Below, piece by piece: positions 1 through 8,290 of a DNA stretch of 41,385 nucleotides (the stretch's first letter is position 1; each line of letters opens with the position of its first letter). The notes under the pieces were generated by a model. That model had not been told where the DNA came from. It did no database searches and saw only the letters and a list, made by a program, of their open reading frames with translations. Location: positions 1 through 41,385 of the forward strand of contig JAGBTG010000052.1 in NCBI GenBank assembly GCA_017631435.1. Reading direction: 5' to 3'. The position numbers and the translations under genes are program-made. This DNA comes from Bacteroidales bacterium. Its GTDB lineage: Bacteria > Bacteroidota > Bacteroidia > Bacteroidales > UBA932.

Positions 1-5
1 GAAAG

Positions 6-845
6 ATGAAAATTTTGAAATATTTGACATGTTCATTGGCTTTGTTGGCAATGGTTACATCTTGTGACAAACACGAGATCCTATATGATACAGAGCCAGC
101 AAAAGCAGCTGAGTACCAGCTTCACTACTTTGAGCCTATCACCAATACCGCTACTAACTACATTGACTCAGTATACGTTAATGGAAAGCTTCTTTCAGGT
201 ATTGACGGTGGTGGTAACTTGGCTACATACAACGGTATCCCTGGCGGTTCTACAGGTAGATTCTTCACAGTTGAGCCAGGTGACGTTAACTTCAAGTTCT
301 ACAGAAAAGGTGAGGTTGTTTACGATCAGAACATTACCCTTACTGCAGGCAAACAGAACGTTATTGTTCATGACCTTAACAAACCAGGTATTGTACTTGA
401 CAACGGTTATCCTTACCAGCATGTTAGCGGTACAGCTACTGCTGCTACTTGGGGTACTGACTCGCTTGCTACAATCAAGTTTGTAAACGTAATGTATGAG
501 GCAGAGGGACAGCCATATGAGGGTAAACTTCAGTACCAGTGGCAGAACCCAAGAACCAAAGAGTGGGAGAACCTAGGTAACCCTGTTGGTTTTGGTGAGG
601 CTACTGACAGATGCCCTATCCTTATCGTTAAATCTGTATTCAACTCTGCAGGATACTGCCGTATTGACTACAGAATTCTTGACGAGAACGGTGAGTTGTT
701 CCAGCACTACAATTCAGGTGGAAAACCTGTTAACTATTCAGACTACTGGAATGGCTACATTGGACGTTCATACATGCACTTCCTAAGCGGTATCAGAACA
801 AACAAATCTACCAGAGTAGCTGTTAAACAGTGGACATCTCTATAG
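6..845 (+). CDS. Secreted lipoprotein of unknown function, possibly DUF4397-like
   Basis: A 279-residue protein with a lipoprotein signal peptide: basic start, hydrophobic stretch, then a lipobox (VTSC) that makes Cys20 the probable lipidated residue. The part after it (about 30-130) is rich in beta-type sequence, with a VYVNGK motif and a later TAGKQNVIVHDL stretch, which loosely resembles DUF4397 surface proteins. I am not sure of that family. The second half (about 150-279) has no motif I recognise. Codons are strongly biased (CTT for Leu, GGT/GCT, AAC), as in the EF-G-like gene at 32237, which suggests high expression. It is followed at once by a strong terminator. The start lies 6 bases into the window, so its promoter is not visible. 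Function is not assigned. Confidence 0.75.
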   Translation: MKILKYLTCSLALLAMVTSCDKHEILYDTEPAKAAEYQLHYFEPITNTATNYIDSVYVNGKLLSGIDGGGNLATYNGIPGGSTGRFFTVEPGDVNFKFYRKGEVVYDQNITLTAGKQNVIVHDLNKPGIVLDNGYPYQHVSGTATAATWGTDSLATIKFVNVMYEAEGQPYEGKLQYQWQNPRTKEWENLGNPVGFGEATDRCPILIVKSVFNSAGYCRIDYRILDENGELFQHYNSGGKPVNYSDYWNGYIGRSYMHFLSGIRTNKSTRVAVKQWTSL

Positions 846-863
846 TAGATCGCTTATTGAATT

Positions 864-897
864 GAGAGGCCGCGCCTTAGTGGCCTCTCTTTTTTTA
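864..897 (+). terminator. Rho-independent terminator after the lipoprotein gene
   Basis: A perfect 8-bp stem (GAGAGGCC at 864-871 with GGCCTCTC at 882-889) closes a 10-nt loop and is followed by seven Ts. It lies about 20 bases after the stop codon. Confidence 0.9.
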
Positions 898-923
898 ACG
901 GATAACCTTAATACATTATAGAA

Positions 924-1433
924 ATGAAAAAGATTATTCTAGTTATGTTGGCAATGGTACTTGCGTTGCCTTCATTTGCTCAGAAGCTTTCAAAAGAGGA
1001 GAAAGCTGCTTTGGCAAAAGCTCAGAATGAGAGTGCAGTTACTGCCATCAATGCTAAAGCATGGGTTATTGTACCTTCACAGTACCAGAAATCTGACGGA
1101 ACTCTTGAGAGCAATGTGGATCCTGCTATCTTCGTTTGCTGCGAGGGCGACAAGATGACTGTTCAGGGTTACATTTGCGGTGGAAGCAACTCTCAGGGCT
1201 ATCTTGTTGAGTTCAAGGAGTATAATCCAACCATTGACAAGAAAGGCAACCTTAAGATGCGACTTGTTGTAAACGGACGTATGATGAGAGGTATCTACCA
1301 GATTACCCTAAGAAACAACACAAACGTTGCTGACGTGATTTTCACACCTAACGGAAAGAGCCCTCTTAAGTTCCAGGGTCCTATTGTTCCTCTTGCAGGT
1401 GCAAACTACTACAAGAGATCAAATCCTATGTAA
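924..1433 (+). CDS. Small exported protein, DUF4251-like
   Basis: A 169-residue protein with a classical signal peptide ending near ALPSFAQ (cleavage about residue 20). The mature part starts with an Ala/Lys-rich helix (KEEKAALAKAQNES), then a beta-rich domain finishing with a FQGPIVPLAG stretch. This layout resembles the DUF4251 family of Bacteroidetes periplasmic proteins; I hold that only moderately. Codon usage is as biased as in the upstream lipoprotein gene. The terminator at 864-897 separates the two, so this gene probably has its own promoter in 898-923 or relies on readthrough; no perfect -7 box is visible. No catalytic residues can be named. Confidence 0.75.
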   Translation: MKKIILVMLAMVLALPSFAQKLSKEEKAALAKAQNESAVTAINAKAWVIVPSQYQKSDGTLESNVDPAIFVCCEGDKMTVQGYICGGSNSQGYLVEFKEYNPTIDKKGNLKMRLVVNGRMMRGIYQITLRNNTNVADVIFTPNGKSPLKFQGPIVPLAGANYYKRSNPM

Positions 1434-1462
1434 TAAGGAATCTCAAGTTTTTAGGTTAAATC

Positions 1463-1495
1463 AAAAAGGGAAAGCAGAAATGCTCTCCCTTTTTT
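1463..1495 (+). terminator. Rho-independent terminator
   Basis: The stem AAAAAGGGA (1463-1471) pairs with TCCCTTTTT (1486-1494). It continues inward by three pairs after one mismatch, and a T run is built into the descending arm. It ends the gene at 924-1433. Confidence 0.8.
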
Positions 1496-1539
1496 ACATA
1501 TATATAGGGGTATAAATCTATGCAGCAACATGTGCTTTT

Positions 1540-1566
1540 GACCATTTTGACGTCGTCAAAATGGTC
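1540..1566. repeat. Perfect 12-bp inverted repeat at the thyA stop codon
   Basis: Arms GACCATTTTGAC (1540-1551) and GTCAAAATGGTC (1555-1566) flank the 3-nt centre GTC. The right arm runs into the thyA stop codon (1565-1567, minus strand). No T run follows on either strand, so this is not a standard intrinsic terminator. It could be an mRNA 3' hairpin or a protein-binding palindrome. Confidence 0.8.
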
Positions 1567-2359
1567 ACACTGCAATAGGCGCTTTTATTACCGGATGCGG
1601 ATTGTAGTCTACAAGTTCAAAATCCTCATATTTGAAGCTGAAGATATCTTTCTGGTCTCCGTGGATAATCATTTTAGGTAACTCCCTCGGTTCACGTGAA
1701 AGCTGCAAAGCTACCTGCTCAAAGTGGTTCAGGTAGATGTGGGTGTCTCCGAATGTATGTACGAAATCCCCCAATTCATAGCCGCAAACCTTTGCAATCA
1801 TCATTGTGAACAATGCGTATGAAGCAATGTTGAACGGAACGCCAAGGAACACGTCTGCACTTCTCTGGTACAGCTGGCAAGAGAGCTTGTTGTCTGCCAC
1901 ATAGAACTGGAACATGGAGTGGCAAGGGGGAAGGGCCATATTGTCTACCTGAGCCACGTTCCACGCAGAGATGATGTGCCTGCGGGAATTTGGGTTCTCC
2001 TTAAGCTGTTTCATAAGGTTGGCAAGCTGGTCAATCTCTCCTCCGTCTGCAGTTTTCCAGTGTCTCCACTGTGCGCCGTAAACAGGCCCAAGCTCGCCGT
2101 TCTCATCTGCCCACTCGTCCCATATGGTAACGCCATGGTCGTTGAGATATTTTATGTTGGTGTCACCGTTTATGAACCACAAAAGTTCATAAATGATTGA
2201 TTTTAAGTGCACTTTCTTGGTTGTAAGCAACGGGAATCCATCATTGAGGTTAAACCTCATCTGGTATCCGAAAATGCTTTTTGTGCCGGTTCCGGTACGG
2301 TCTCCCTTAACCGTTCCTTCATCCATTATCTTTTTGAGAAGATCCAAATATTGTTTCAT
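1565..2359 (-). CDS. thyA: Thymidylate synthase
   Basis: Methylates dUMP to dTMP using 5,10-methylene-tetrahydrofolate, producing dihydrofolate, in the cytoplasm. The 264-residue length equals that of the common short bacterial ThyA. Visible signatures are the catalytic cysteine in [12 protein letters not shown] (about residue 146), the dUMP-binding [17 protein letters not shown] segment just after it, and the C-terminal [10 protein letters not shown] tail. A perfect -7 box lies only a few bases before the ATG, so the gene may have its own very short leader. It also sits only 30 bp after the secreted-protein gene on the same strand and could be read together with it. Dihydrofolate reductase, which recycles its product, is encoded divergently about 2.7 kb away. 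Confidence 0.97.
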   Translation of the reverse strand: MKQYLDLLKKIMDEGTVKGDRTGTGTKSIFGYQMRFNLNDGFPLLTTKKVHLKSIIYELLWFINGDTNIKYLNDHGVTIWDEWADENGELGPVYGAQWRHWKTADGGEIDQLANLMKQLKENPNSRRHIISAWNVAQVDNMALPPCHSMFQFYVADNKLSCQLYQRSADVFLGVPFNIASYALFTMMIAKVCGYELGDFVHTFGDTHIYLNHFEQVALQLSREPRELPKMIIHGDQKDIFSFKYEDFELVDYNPHPVIKAPIAV

Positions 2360-2363
2360 TCTG

Positions 2364-2371
2364 CAAATTTA
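2364..2371 (-). promoter_or_regulatory. Bacteroidetes -7 box for thyA
   Basis: TAAATTTG on the minus strand matches TAnnTTTG perfectly. It ends 4 bases before the thyA ATG, implying a leaderless or nearly leaderless transcript. Confidence 0.55.
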
Positions 2372-2389
2372 TAAATTATCGGGAATAAA

Positions 2390-4978
2390 TTATTCTTCTT
2401 CTGCCGGAGGGTTTATGATATGCTCTCCCCAGATATACTCCCGGTGTCCTGTTTTGCCTTCAATTTCAACTCTATAGCTCCCTTTTTTGTGCTTGGTCCA
2501 GAATGTGAAAACTGCCTCTCCATTATCTGAGAGCTGCAGGTTGGGATTCCAGTACAAGGTGATGCGGTAGTCTGTATCCTTTGCCGTTTTCTCATAGTTT
2601 GGAGAGTAGAATCTCTTTGGCCTCTGCCATCCTATAGGGGAGCCCGTTGTTACGTTGGTAGGTATCAGTTGCTTTACATGAGGCTTTGTCCTTACCATAA
2701 GGACTGGTGTTGGAGATATTTCTCCAGACCCCGTATGGGCAGATGCCTCCAGCCCCTCAAGGTATACAAGGTTTTCCACCTGGTCGAGGCTGAGGTTCTG
2801 GATCTCTTCAAAATTGGATTGTGTACCATTCAGATAATACAATATAGGGAACCATCTTGGACCGCTCTGCATACTGCCTGATGCCCCAACGCGCCTGCCT
2901 AAAAGTCCAGCCCCTTCAGGGTTCCATCTTAAAGAAGGATACTGGCTTATGACATACGAAGGGATATCGTATGAGCTGGCGTATGGCTTTATGGCATCTT
3001 CATCCCTAATCCTGTCCCTGCGGATTGCAATATTGCGGTTTGGGGAAGGGGAGTTTTTCATTGTAATGTATGTGGATGTAACCACCACCGGATCAAGTTC
3101 AAGCGACATTGCGTATCCGTCTCCATAAAGGTTTTCCACCACAAGGTCCTTGTACTGCTTGCTGTATCTGACATTTTCGGGAGAGAGCGGGTACTGGTGG
3201 ATTTGTGCAAAATTGTCGGGAAACAGATGTGGAGTAAGGACACCTGCCCGGCCTTTTTTACCCACCGCAGATACAATGAAGTCTGTGTTCTCAGGGAAAC
3301 TGATGTCCTTAAGGACAAAATATCCCGAATCCACCTGGCCCATAGCAGTAAAGTTGATGGAAGGGGCAACAAACGAAACCACAGTGGTCTTGGCGTGTGT
3401 GAGCAATCCCTTTACTTCTCCCGACAGCGTCTGGGTATATTCCCTGCCAAAGCTTGGCTGCATAACAGTACCTTTAAGGATATTTGGAGTTTCATAATAC
3501 CTCCACCCCTGGGTCTGCATAAGCATATCTGCCTTGGCCATCCTCTGTTTAAGAGGTATGTCCCTGTTGAAGTATTGTGAAGGATTTGCAATATATCCCT
3601 CAACCTCACTCTTTAGAAGGAAGTATGATTCTATGTTCACGTTGTCAAGTTCCTGTACAAGACTGTTGTCTGTAACGGCAACGGACACATGCGGATTTTC
3701 TGCAGCAAGGGAGTCTTTTGCATATCCCGGCACCTTAATCCTGCACAGCACCTTTTCCCATGCCCCGTAATTGTCTTTGTCTGTGGTAATCCCAATCCTG
3801 TTTCTTTCTCCCGACGGCAATACAATGAAAGGACGCTCTGCATAAACATTGTTTGCCTTGTCCACTATGCTTACGCTGTGGGTACCTGGCTGCAACTGTG
3901 CAAGCCTTACGAAGAATGAAGACTCTGCAGAGGTAATCTCCTTAGACATAAGTATCTGTGATCCGTCATGCAGAACAGCATACAGTCCCTGCTGAAGTGC
4001 AGCCGGAGTTGCATTCACCCTGAACATCATGCGGCAATTTGGGGTGTATTCTGTTGTTCCCTGTACAATCATATTGCCTGTAATGGAAGCACCTTGGGCT
4101 TCTGCCTGTGGGAGCAGGAATGTCCTGCTGAACTCCATGGAGTCTGTAATGTATGCATACAGTTCTTCAGCAGCGGCATTAAATACTGTAAGTTTTGCTG
4201 TTCCGCTGGAATCGGTCTGGAACTTGCCTATCTGCCTGCCGTCCCCATCCCTTAATTCACCCCATAGAAGTGCCTCGTTTCCAAGGTTGTCCAGAGCCTT
4301 GATCCAGATTGTGTTTCTGAATCCTTGCAGGGAGTGTCCGCTTTCCGGCAAAAACTGTATATCATAATCTACTATAGAGGAGTCCTTCTGGTCCTGCCTG
4401 TCAATTGGAGCAATGGCATTCAGCTGGGTATATTTGTTTTTATCGGTGATACCCTTGTCTTTCATTTTGGCAAGAAGATCGTCGTTGAACGGATTGGTTA
4501 TGGCAATTTCCTTGTAGAACATATATTCTACAGGGCGGTTGAGCATCCAGTAAGTGTATGCCCTTACTATGCACTTTCCGGTACTTTGTTTGTCGGGAAT
4601 GACAATATGCCCCTGAAATCCTCCGTTGTGCCTCTTGAGTTTTATCCTTTTTACCAGAGAGGGTTCATAGAACGGGCGGTATCTCCATGAGGAAACATTG
4701 ATATTGAGTTGTGAGCTGATGAGCTCAACATATATGTAGTTTGATTCCGGGAATTCTGAGTTGTATGTTGCATTCTCCACATATCCGCTCACCCAGATGG
4801 TATCGCTGGCGTTATAGATGTCGCGGTCTGTGTGCAGGTATACCTTTTCCGGTGATATCAGGGTTGCAATGGCGTTGAATCTGCCGGCAGCAGTGGTGTC
4901 ATCAGGTTGTTGGGCCTTTAGGGAACCGCTGAATGTGCATAATAATGTGCATATTATGGTGAATATGATTCTTCTCAT
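2390..4978 (-). CDS. Large secreted protein with MG2-like N-terminus and TonB-plug-like C-terminal domain
   Basis: An 862-residue exported protein. I chose the ATG at 4978 over the upstream GTG at 5002: it begins directly with a signal peptide (MRRIIFTIICTLLC, cleavage near SLKAQ), and a perfect -7 box overlaps the GTG. After the signal comes an MG2/alpha-2-macroglobulin-like beta domain with the typical KVYLHTDRDIYNASDTIWVSGY sequence at roughly 30-55. The middle is a long beta-rich region. Around 690-790 there is a plug-like segment (YLNGT, then LDQVENLVYLEGLEASAH and a PVLMVRTK ending) resembling the plug domain of TonB receptors, but no barrel follows. Such proteins are common and poorly understood in Bacteroidetes; a cell-surface or periplasmic role is an inference. 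Confidence 0.8.
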   Translation of the reverse strand: MRRIIFTIICTLLCTFSGSLKAQQPDDTTAAGRFNAIATLISPEKVYLHTDRDIYNASDTIWVSGYVENATYNSEFPESNYIYVELISSQLNINVSSWRYRPFYEPSLVKRIKLKRHNGGFQGHIVIPDKQSTGKCIVRAYTYWMLNRPVEYMFYKEIAITNPFNDDLLAKMKDKGITDKNKYTQLNAIAPIDRQDQKDSSIVDYDIQFLPESGHSLQGFRNTIWIKALDNLGNEALLWGELRDGDGRQIGKFQTDSSGTAKLTVFNAAAEELYAYITDSMEFSRTFLLPQAEAQGASITGNMIVQGTTEYTPNCRMMFRVNATPAALQQGLYAVLHDGSQILMSKEITSAESSFFVRLAQLQPGTHSVSIVDKANNVYAERPFIVLPSGERNRIGITTDKDNYGAWEKVLCRIKVPGYAKDSLAAENPHVSVAVTDNSLVQELDNVNIESYFLLKSEVEGYIANPSQYFNRDIPLKQRMAKADMLMQTQGWRYYETPNILKGTVMQPSFGREYTQTLSGEVKGLLTHAKTTVVSFVAPSINFTAMGQVDSGYFVLKDISFPENTDFIVSAVGKKGRAGVLTPHLFPDNFAQIHQYPLSPENVRYSKQYKDLVVENLYGDGYAMSLELDPVVVTSTYITMKNSPSPNRNIAIRRDRIRDEDAIKPYASSYDIPSYVISQYPSLRWNPEGAGLLGRRVGASGSMQSGPRWFPILYYLNGTQSNFEEIQNLSLDQVENLVYLEGLEASAHTGSGEISPTPVLMVRTKPHVKQLIPTNVTTGSPIGWQRPKRFYSPNYEKTAKDTDYRITLYWNPNLQLSDNGEAVFTFWTKHKKGSYRVEIEGKTGHREYIWGEHIINPPAEEE

Positions 4979-5001
4979 GGCTGCGTAATTGGCTATATAC
5001 A

Positions 5002-5009
5002 CAAAAATA
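5002..5009 (-). promoter_or_regulatory. Bacteroidetes -7 box for the MG2-like secreted protein
   Basis: TATTTTTG on the minus strand, a perfect TAnnTTTG, lies 23 bases before the chosen ATG at 4978 and overlaps the alternative GTG start, which it therefore argues against. Confidence 0.6.
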
Positions 5010-5050
5010 ACGAAAATCTTTCTAAATTAGCACCTTTAATTTGGATTATT

Positions 5051-5560
5051 ATGCTTTCACTAATAGTAGCCGTAGCCCAGAACGGGGCAATAGGGAGGAA
5101 CAATGAACTCCTGTGGCACATATCAGAGGATTTGAAGTATTTCAGGAGCACCACAACCGGCCATCCGGTAATTATGGGGCGCAATACATATGAGTCTATA
5201 GGGCGTCCTCTTCCGGGAAGGAGAAACATTGTCCTTACCAGAGGGGAGATAGATTTCCCTCCAATAAAGAATCCGCAGACCACGTCAATTGAGATTGTCC
5301 GTTCTCTGGATGAAGTGTTCTCCATTGCACAGGGAGAGGAGGAGTTCTTCATTATGGGCGGCGGAATGCTCTATAATGCAACTGTCGGGAAGGCAGATGC
5401 ATTGTACATCACAAGAATATTTGCAGAGGTGGATGATGCAGATACATTCTTCCCCGAGATTGATGAAAATATCTGGGAGGTTGCCCGGGAGGGGGAGGTT
5501 CTGCACGATGAGGAGAATGATATTGACTTTCAGTTTGTAGTATATAAAAGGAAGAAATAA
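5051..5560 (+). CDS. folA: Dihydrofolate reductase
   Basis: Reduces dihydrofolate to tetrahydrofolate with NADPH in the cytoplasm, the step that recycles the product of thymidylate synthase. At 169 residues it has the usual size. Seen: the N-terminal strand and IGRNNELLWHISEDLKYFR loop/helix with the acidic active-site residue in SEDLK, the NADPH-binding GRNTYESIGRPLPGR segment, and the MGGGMLYNATVGKAD glycine motif. The stop codon overlaps the ATG of the first NSS transporter by one base (TAATG), so the two are co-translated. No perfect -7 box is seen upstream; a one-mismatch copy sits at 5036-5043. Confidence 0.97.
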   Translation: MLSLIVAVAQNGAIGRNNELLWHISEDLKYFRSTTTGHPVIMGRNTYESIGRPLPGRRNIVLTRGEIDFPPIKNPQTTSIEIVRSLDEVFSIAQGEEEFFIMGGGMLYNATVGKADALYITRIFAEVDDADTFFPEIDENIWEVAREGEVLHDEENDIDFQFVVYKRKK

Positions 5561-6900
5561 TGGCTAAGAGAGACAGTTTTGCCAGCAGCTTTGGAGTGTT
5601 GGTGGCCATGGCAGGTTCTGCTGTGGGATTGGGCAACTTGTGGAGATTTCCATATTTGGTAGGAACAAACGGCGGTGCGGCCTTCATTATAATTTACCTT
5701 GCAATTGTATTTGTACTGGCTATGCCAATCATGTACTCTGAGTTCATTCTTGGACGCAGGGGGCAGAGCAATGTGTACAGTGCATTCAAGAAAATGGCTC
5801 CGGGAACAGGGTGGAAAGTTACCGGTATCCTGGCTATAGTGTGCTGTATTCTTATTGTGTCGTTCTATTCCGTAGTGGGTGGATGGACAATAGACTATAT
5901 GGTTAAGGGTATGATGTTCAAGTTTACATCAGATTCTGCTGCCTTGGGAGGCATGTTTGAGCAGACTGTTACCTCAAGCTGGCAGCCGCTGCTTTATATG
6001 GCTTTGTTTGCAGGACTGTCGGGAGCAATATTGCTGGCAGGTGTGAAGGATGGCATTGAGAGGTACTCCAAGGTGCTTATGCCGCTGCTGTTCCTTATGG
6101 TGGTGGTGATTGCAGTCCGTTCTGTAACCCTTCCGGGGGCCGGTGCGGGACTTGACTTCCTTTTCAAGCCCGATTTCTCAAAAGTAACAGCAAATACCTT
6201 CCTCGATGCCCTTGGACAGGCATTCTTCTCGTTGAGCGTTGGTTTTGGTATCATATTCACTTATGCTTCTTATGTGAACAGGGGAGAAAACGTGGTTAAG
6301 ATGTCGGTGCAGACTGCAATGGCTGATACCCTGTTTGCAATCCTTGCGGGAGTGGCAATCATGCCTGCGGTGTTCTCGTTCGGTATTTCGCCAAGTCAGG
6401 GTCCCGGACTTGTGTTTGTAACCTTGCCGTATGTTTTTGCGCAGATTCCTTTTGGAGGCATCCTTGCAATATTGTTCTTCTTTGTGCTGTTCATTGCGGC
6501 AATCACCTCTTCAATATCATTGTTGGAAGTTATTGTGGCATACGTGATAGAGGAGTTCAAATGGAAGAGAAGTGTTGCCGTGGCATCGGTACTTGCACTT
6601 GTAATCTTTCTGGGTGCATTCTGCTCCCTTTCACAGGGTGTGCTTGCAGATGTAAAGATTCTTGGCAACAATATCTTTGATACTTTTGACAAGTTTACCG
6701 CCAATATCCTTATCCCTCTTGGAGCACTGCTGATTGTGCTGTTTGCGGGATGGAAGATGAAGAAAGCGGATTTTATGGATGAGATTACCAGTGGCGGTAA
6801 GCATAAGATAAACCCGTTGTACCTGAAGATTGTCATTGTCTCTGTGAGATATGTTGCGCCGGTGGTTATAGCGGTAATTATGATTAGAAGTCTTATTTAA
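5560..6900 (+). CDS. Sodium-dependent neurotransmitter:sodium symporter (NSS/SNF) family transporter, copy 1
   Basis: A 446-residue inner-membrane symporter predicted to bring in an amino acid or related compound with Na+. The family hallmark in TM1, GSAVGLGNLWRFPYLVGTNGGAAFIIIYL (about 18-46), carries the unwound Na+/substrate site. About 11-12 hydrophobic segments follow, including the TM6 region with SFGISPSQGPGLVF. Bacterial members of this length are LeuT/MhsT-like; the substrate cannot be read off. The start overlaps the folA stop. The next gene is a close paralogue, so this is a tandem duplication. Confidence 0.92.
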   Translation: MAKRDSFASSFGVLVAMAGSAVGLGNLWRFPYLVGTNGGAAFIIIYLAIVFVLAMPIMYSEFILGRRGQSNVYSAFKKMAPGTGWKVTGILAIVCCILIVSFYSVVGGWTIDYMVKGMMFKFTSDSAALGGMFEQTVTSSWQPLLYMALFAGLSGAILLAGVKDGIERYSKVLMPLLFLMVVVIAVRSVTLPGAGAGLDFLFKPDFSKVTANTFLDALGQAFFSLSVGFGIIFTYASYVNRGENVVKMSVQTAMADTLFAILAGVAIMPAVFSFGISPSQGPGLVFVTLPYVFAQIPFGGILAILFFFVLFIAAITSSISLLEVIVAYVIEEFKWKRSVAVASVLALVIFLGAFCSLSQGVLADVKILGNNIFDTFDKFTANILIPLGALLIVLFAGWKMKKADFMDEITSGGKHKINPLYLKIVIVSVRYVAPVVIAVIMIRSLI

Positions 6901-6911
6901 TTTATGGAGTG

Positions 6912-8255
6912 ATGGCTAATAGAGAGAGTTTTGGCAGCGGATTCGGTATCCTTGTGGCTATGGCCGGTTCCGCAGTAGGATTGGGCAACTTGTGGAGATT
7001 CCCGTATTTGGTGGGAACCAACGGAGGTGCTGCATTCATCATAATTTACCTTGCATTTGTACTGTTGCTGGCTTTGCCTATAATGTATTCAGAGTTTATA
7101 GTGGGCAGACGCAGCCAGGCCAATGTGTTTGGTGCGTTCAAAGTGCTTGCTCCCGGAACAAAATGGTGCAACATAGGCTTCATTTATGTGCTGGGCTCAT
7201 TGGCAATCATCTCTTTCTACTGTGTGGTGGGAGGATGGACAATCAACTACTTCTGGAAGGCGATAACATTCAAGTTTGCAGTGGCAGATACTGCCGCTCT
7301 TGGCAATATGTTCAGCCAGACAGTAACAGCCAACTATGAGCCGCTGGGCTTTATGCTTATATTCCTTGTGGCTACCGCCCTCATTGTAATGGCGGGAGTA
7401 AAGGACGGCATTGAGAGATATACCAAACTGATGATGCCTGTACTCTTCCTTATAGTAGTGCTTGTGGCAGTGCGTGCCGTAACCCTTCCCGGTGCAGGAG
7501 CAGGATTGGAGTTCCTTTTCAAGCCTGATTTTTCAAAAGTTACCGCCAATACCTTCCTTGATGCCCTTGGTCAGGCATTCTTCTCGTTGAGTATAGGTTG
7601 CGGAACAGTTATGACATACTCTTCATATGTAAGCAAAAAGGAGAATGTTGTAGGTTTGTCTGTTGAAACGGCAATGGCAGATACCATTTTTGCCATCATT
7701 GCAGGTCTGGCAATCATGCCGGCGGTATTCTCGTTTGGAATTTCGCCGTCTGAAGGACCGGGTCTTGTATTTGTAACATTGCCATACATCTTTGCGCAGA
7801 TACCTATGGGATCGTTCCTTGCAATCCTGTTCTTCTTCATGCTGTTCATAGCGGCAATCACCTCATCAATCTCAATGTTGGAGGTAATTGTTGCCTATTT
7901 GAATGAGGAGTTTAAGATGGGCCGCAAGCTTGCAATCATCCTCAGTTTTGCTGTTGTAGTGGTGCTTGGAACCATGTGCTCATTGAGCCAGGGTGTAATG
8001 GCAGACTTCAAGATCTTTGGAAACAACATATTCGATTTCTTTGACAAGCTCTCTGCAAATATCCTCCTCCCTGTAGGCGGTTTCCTTGCGGTAATCTTTG
8101 TGGGCTGGAAGATGAAGAGGGCAGATGTGGAGGATGAACTCACCAGCGGCGGAGTCCATCCGTTCACCAGGGCCTTCAGGAATTACGTGTACTTCTCAAT
8201 AAAATACTTGGCCCCAATAGTTGTGGCGATAATACTCATCAGGGGATTGATATAA
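6912..8255 (+). CDS. Sodium-dependent NSS/SNF family transporter, copy 2
   Basis: A 447-residue paralogue of the preceding gene. The ATG at 6912 (MANRESFGSGFG) is preferred to the GTG at 6909 because it aligns with the start of copy 1 (MAKRDSFASSFG). The same TM1 signature and the same long segment LPGAGAGL...FLFKPDFSKVTANTFLDALGQAFFSLS are present, nearly unchanged. Differences cluster in the extracellular and mid-helix regions (for example TVMTYSSYVSKKENV in place of IIFTYASYVNRGENV). This suggests two carriers with different substrates or affinities. The gap to copy 1 is 11 bp, so both are probably in the folA transcription unit, which ends at the strong terminator at 8261-8290. Confidence 0.92.
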   Translation: MANRESFGSGFGILVAMAGSAVGLGNLWRFPYLVGTNGGAAFIIIYLAFVLLLALPIMYSEFIVGRRSQANVFGAFKVLAPGTKWCNIGFIYVLGSLAIISFYCVVGGWTINYFWKAITFKFAVADTAALGNMFSQTVTANYEPLGFMLIFLVATALIVMAGVKDGIERYTKLMMPVLFLIVVLVAVRAVTLPGAGAGLEFLFKPDFSKVTANTFLDALGQAFFSLSIGCGTVMTYSSYVSKKENVVGLSVETAMADTIFAIIAGLAIMPAVFSFGISPSEGPGLVFVTLPYIFAQIPMGSFLAILFFFMLFIAAITSSISMLEVIVAYLNEEFKMGRKLAIILSFAVVVVLGTMCSLSQGVMADFKIFGNNIFDFFDKLSANILLPVGGFLAVIFVGWKMKRADVEDELTSGGVHPFTRAFRNYVYFSIKYLAPIVVAIILIRGLI

Positions 8256-8260
8256 TATGA

Positions 8261-8290
8261 AAGCCGGCAGTCGCCGGCTTTTTTGTTTTT
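8261..8290 (+). terminator. Rho-independent terminator after the NSS transporter pair
   Basis: An 8-bp stem AAGCCGGC (8261-8268) / GCCGGCTT (8273-8280) with a 4-nt loop is followed by a long T-rich tail. The convergent gene ends at 8291, so the hairpin sits exactly between the two units. Confidence 0.9.
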
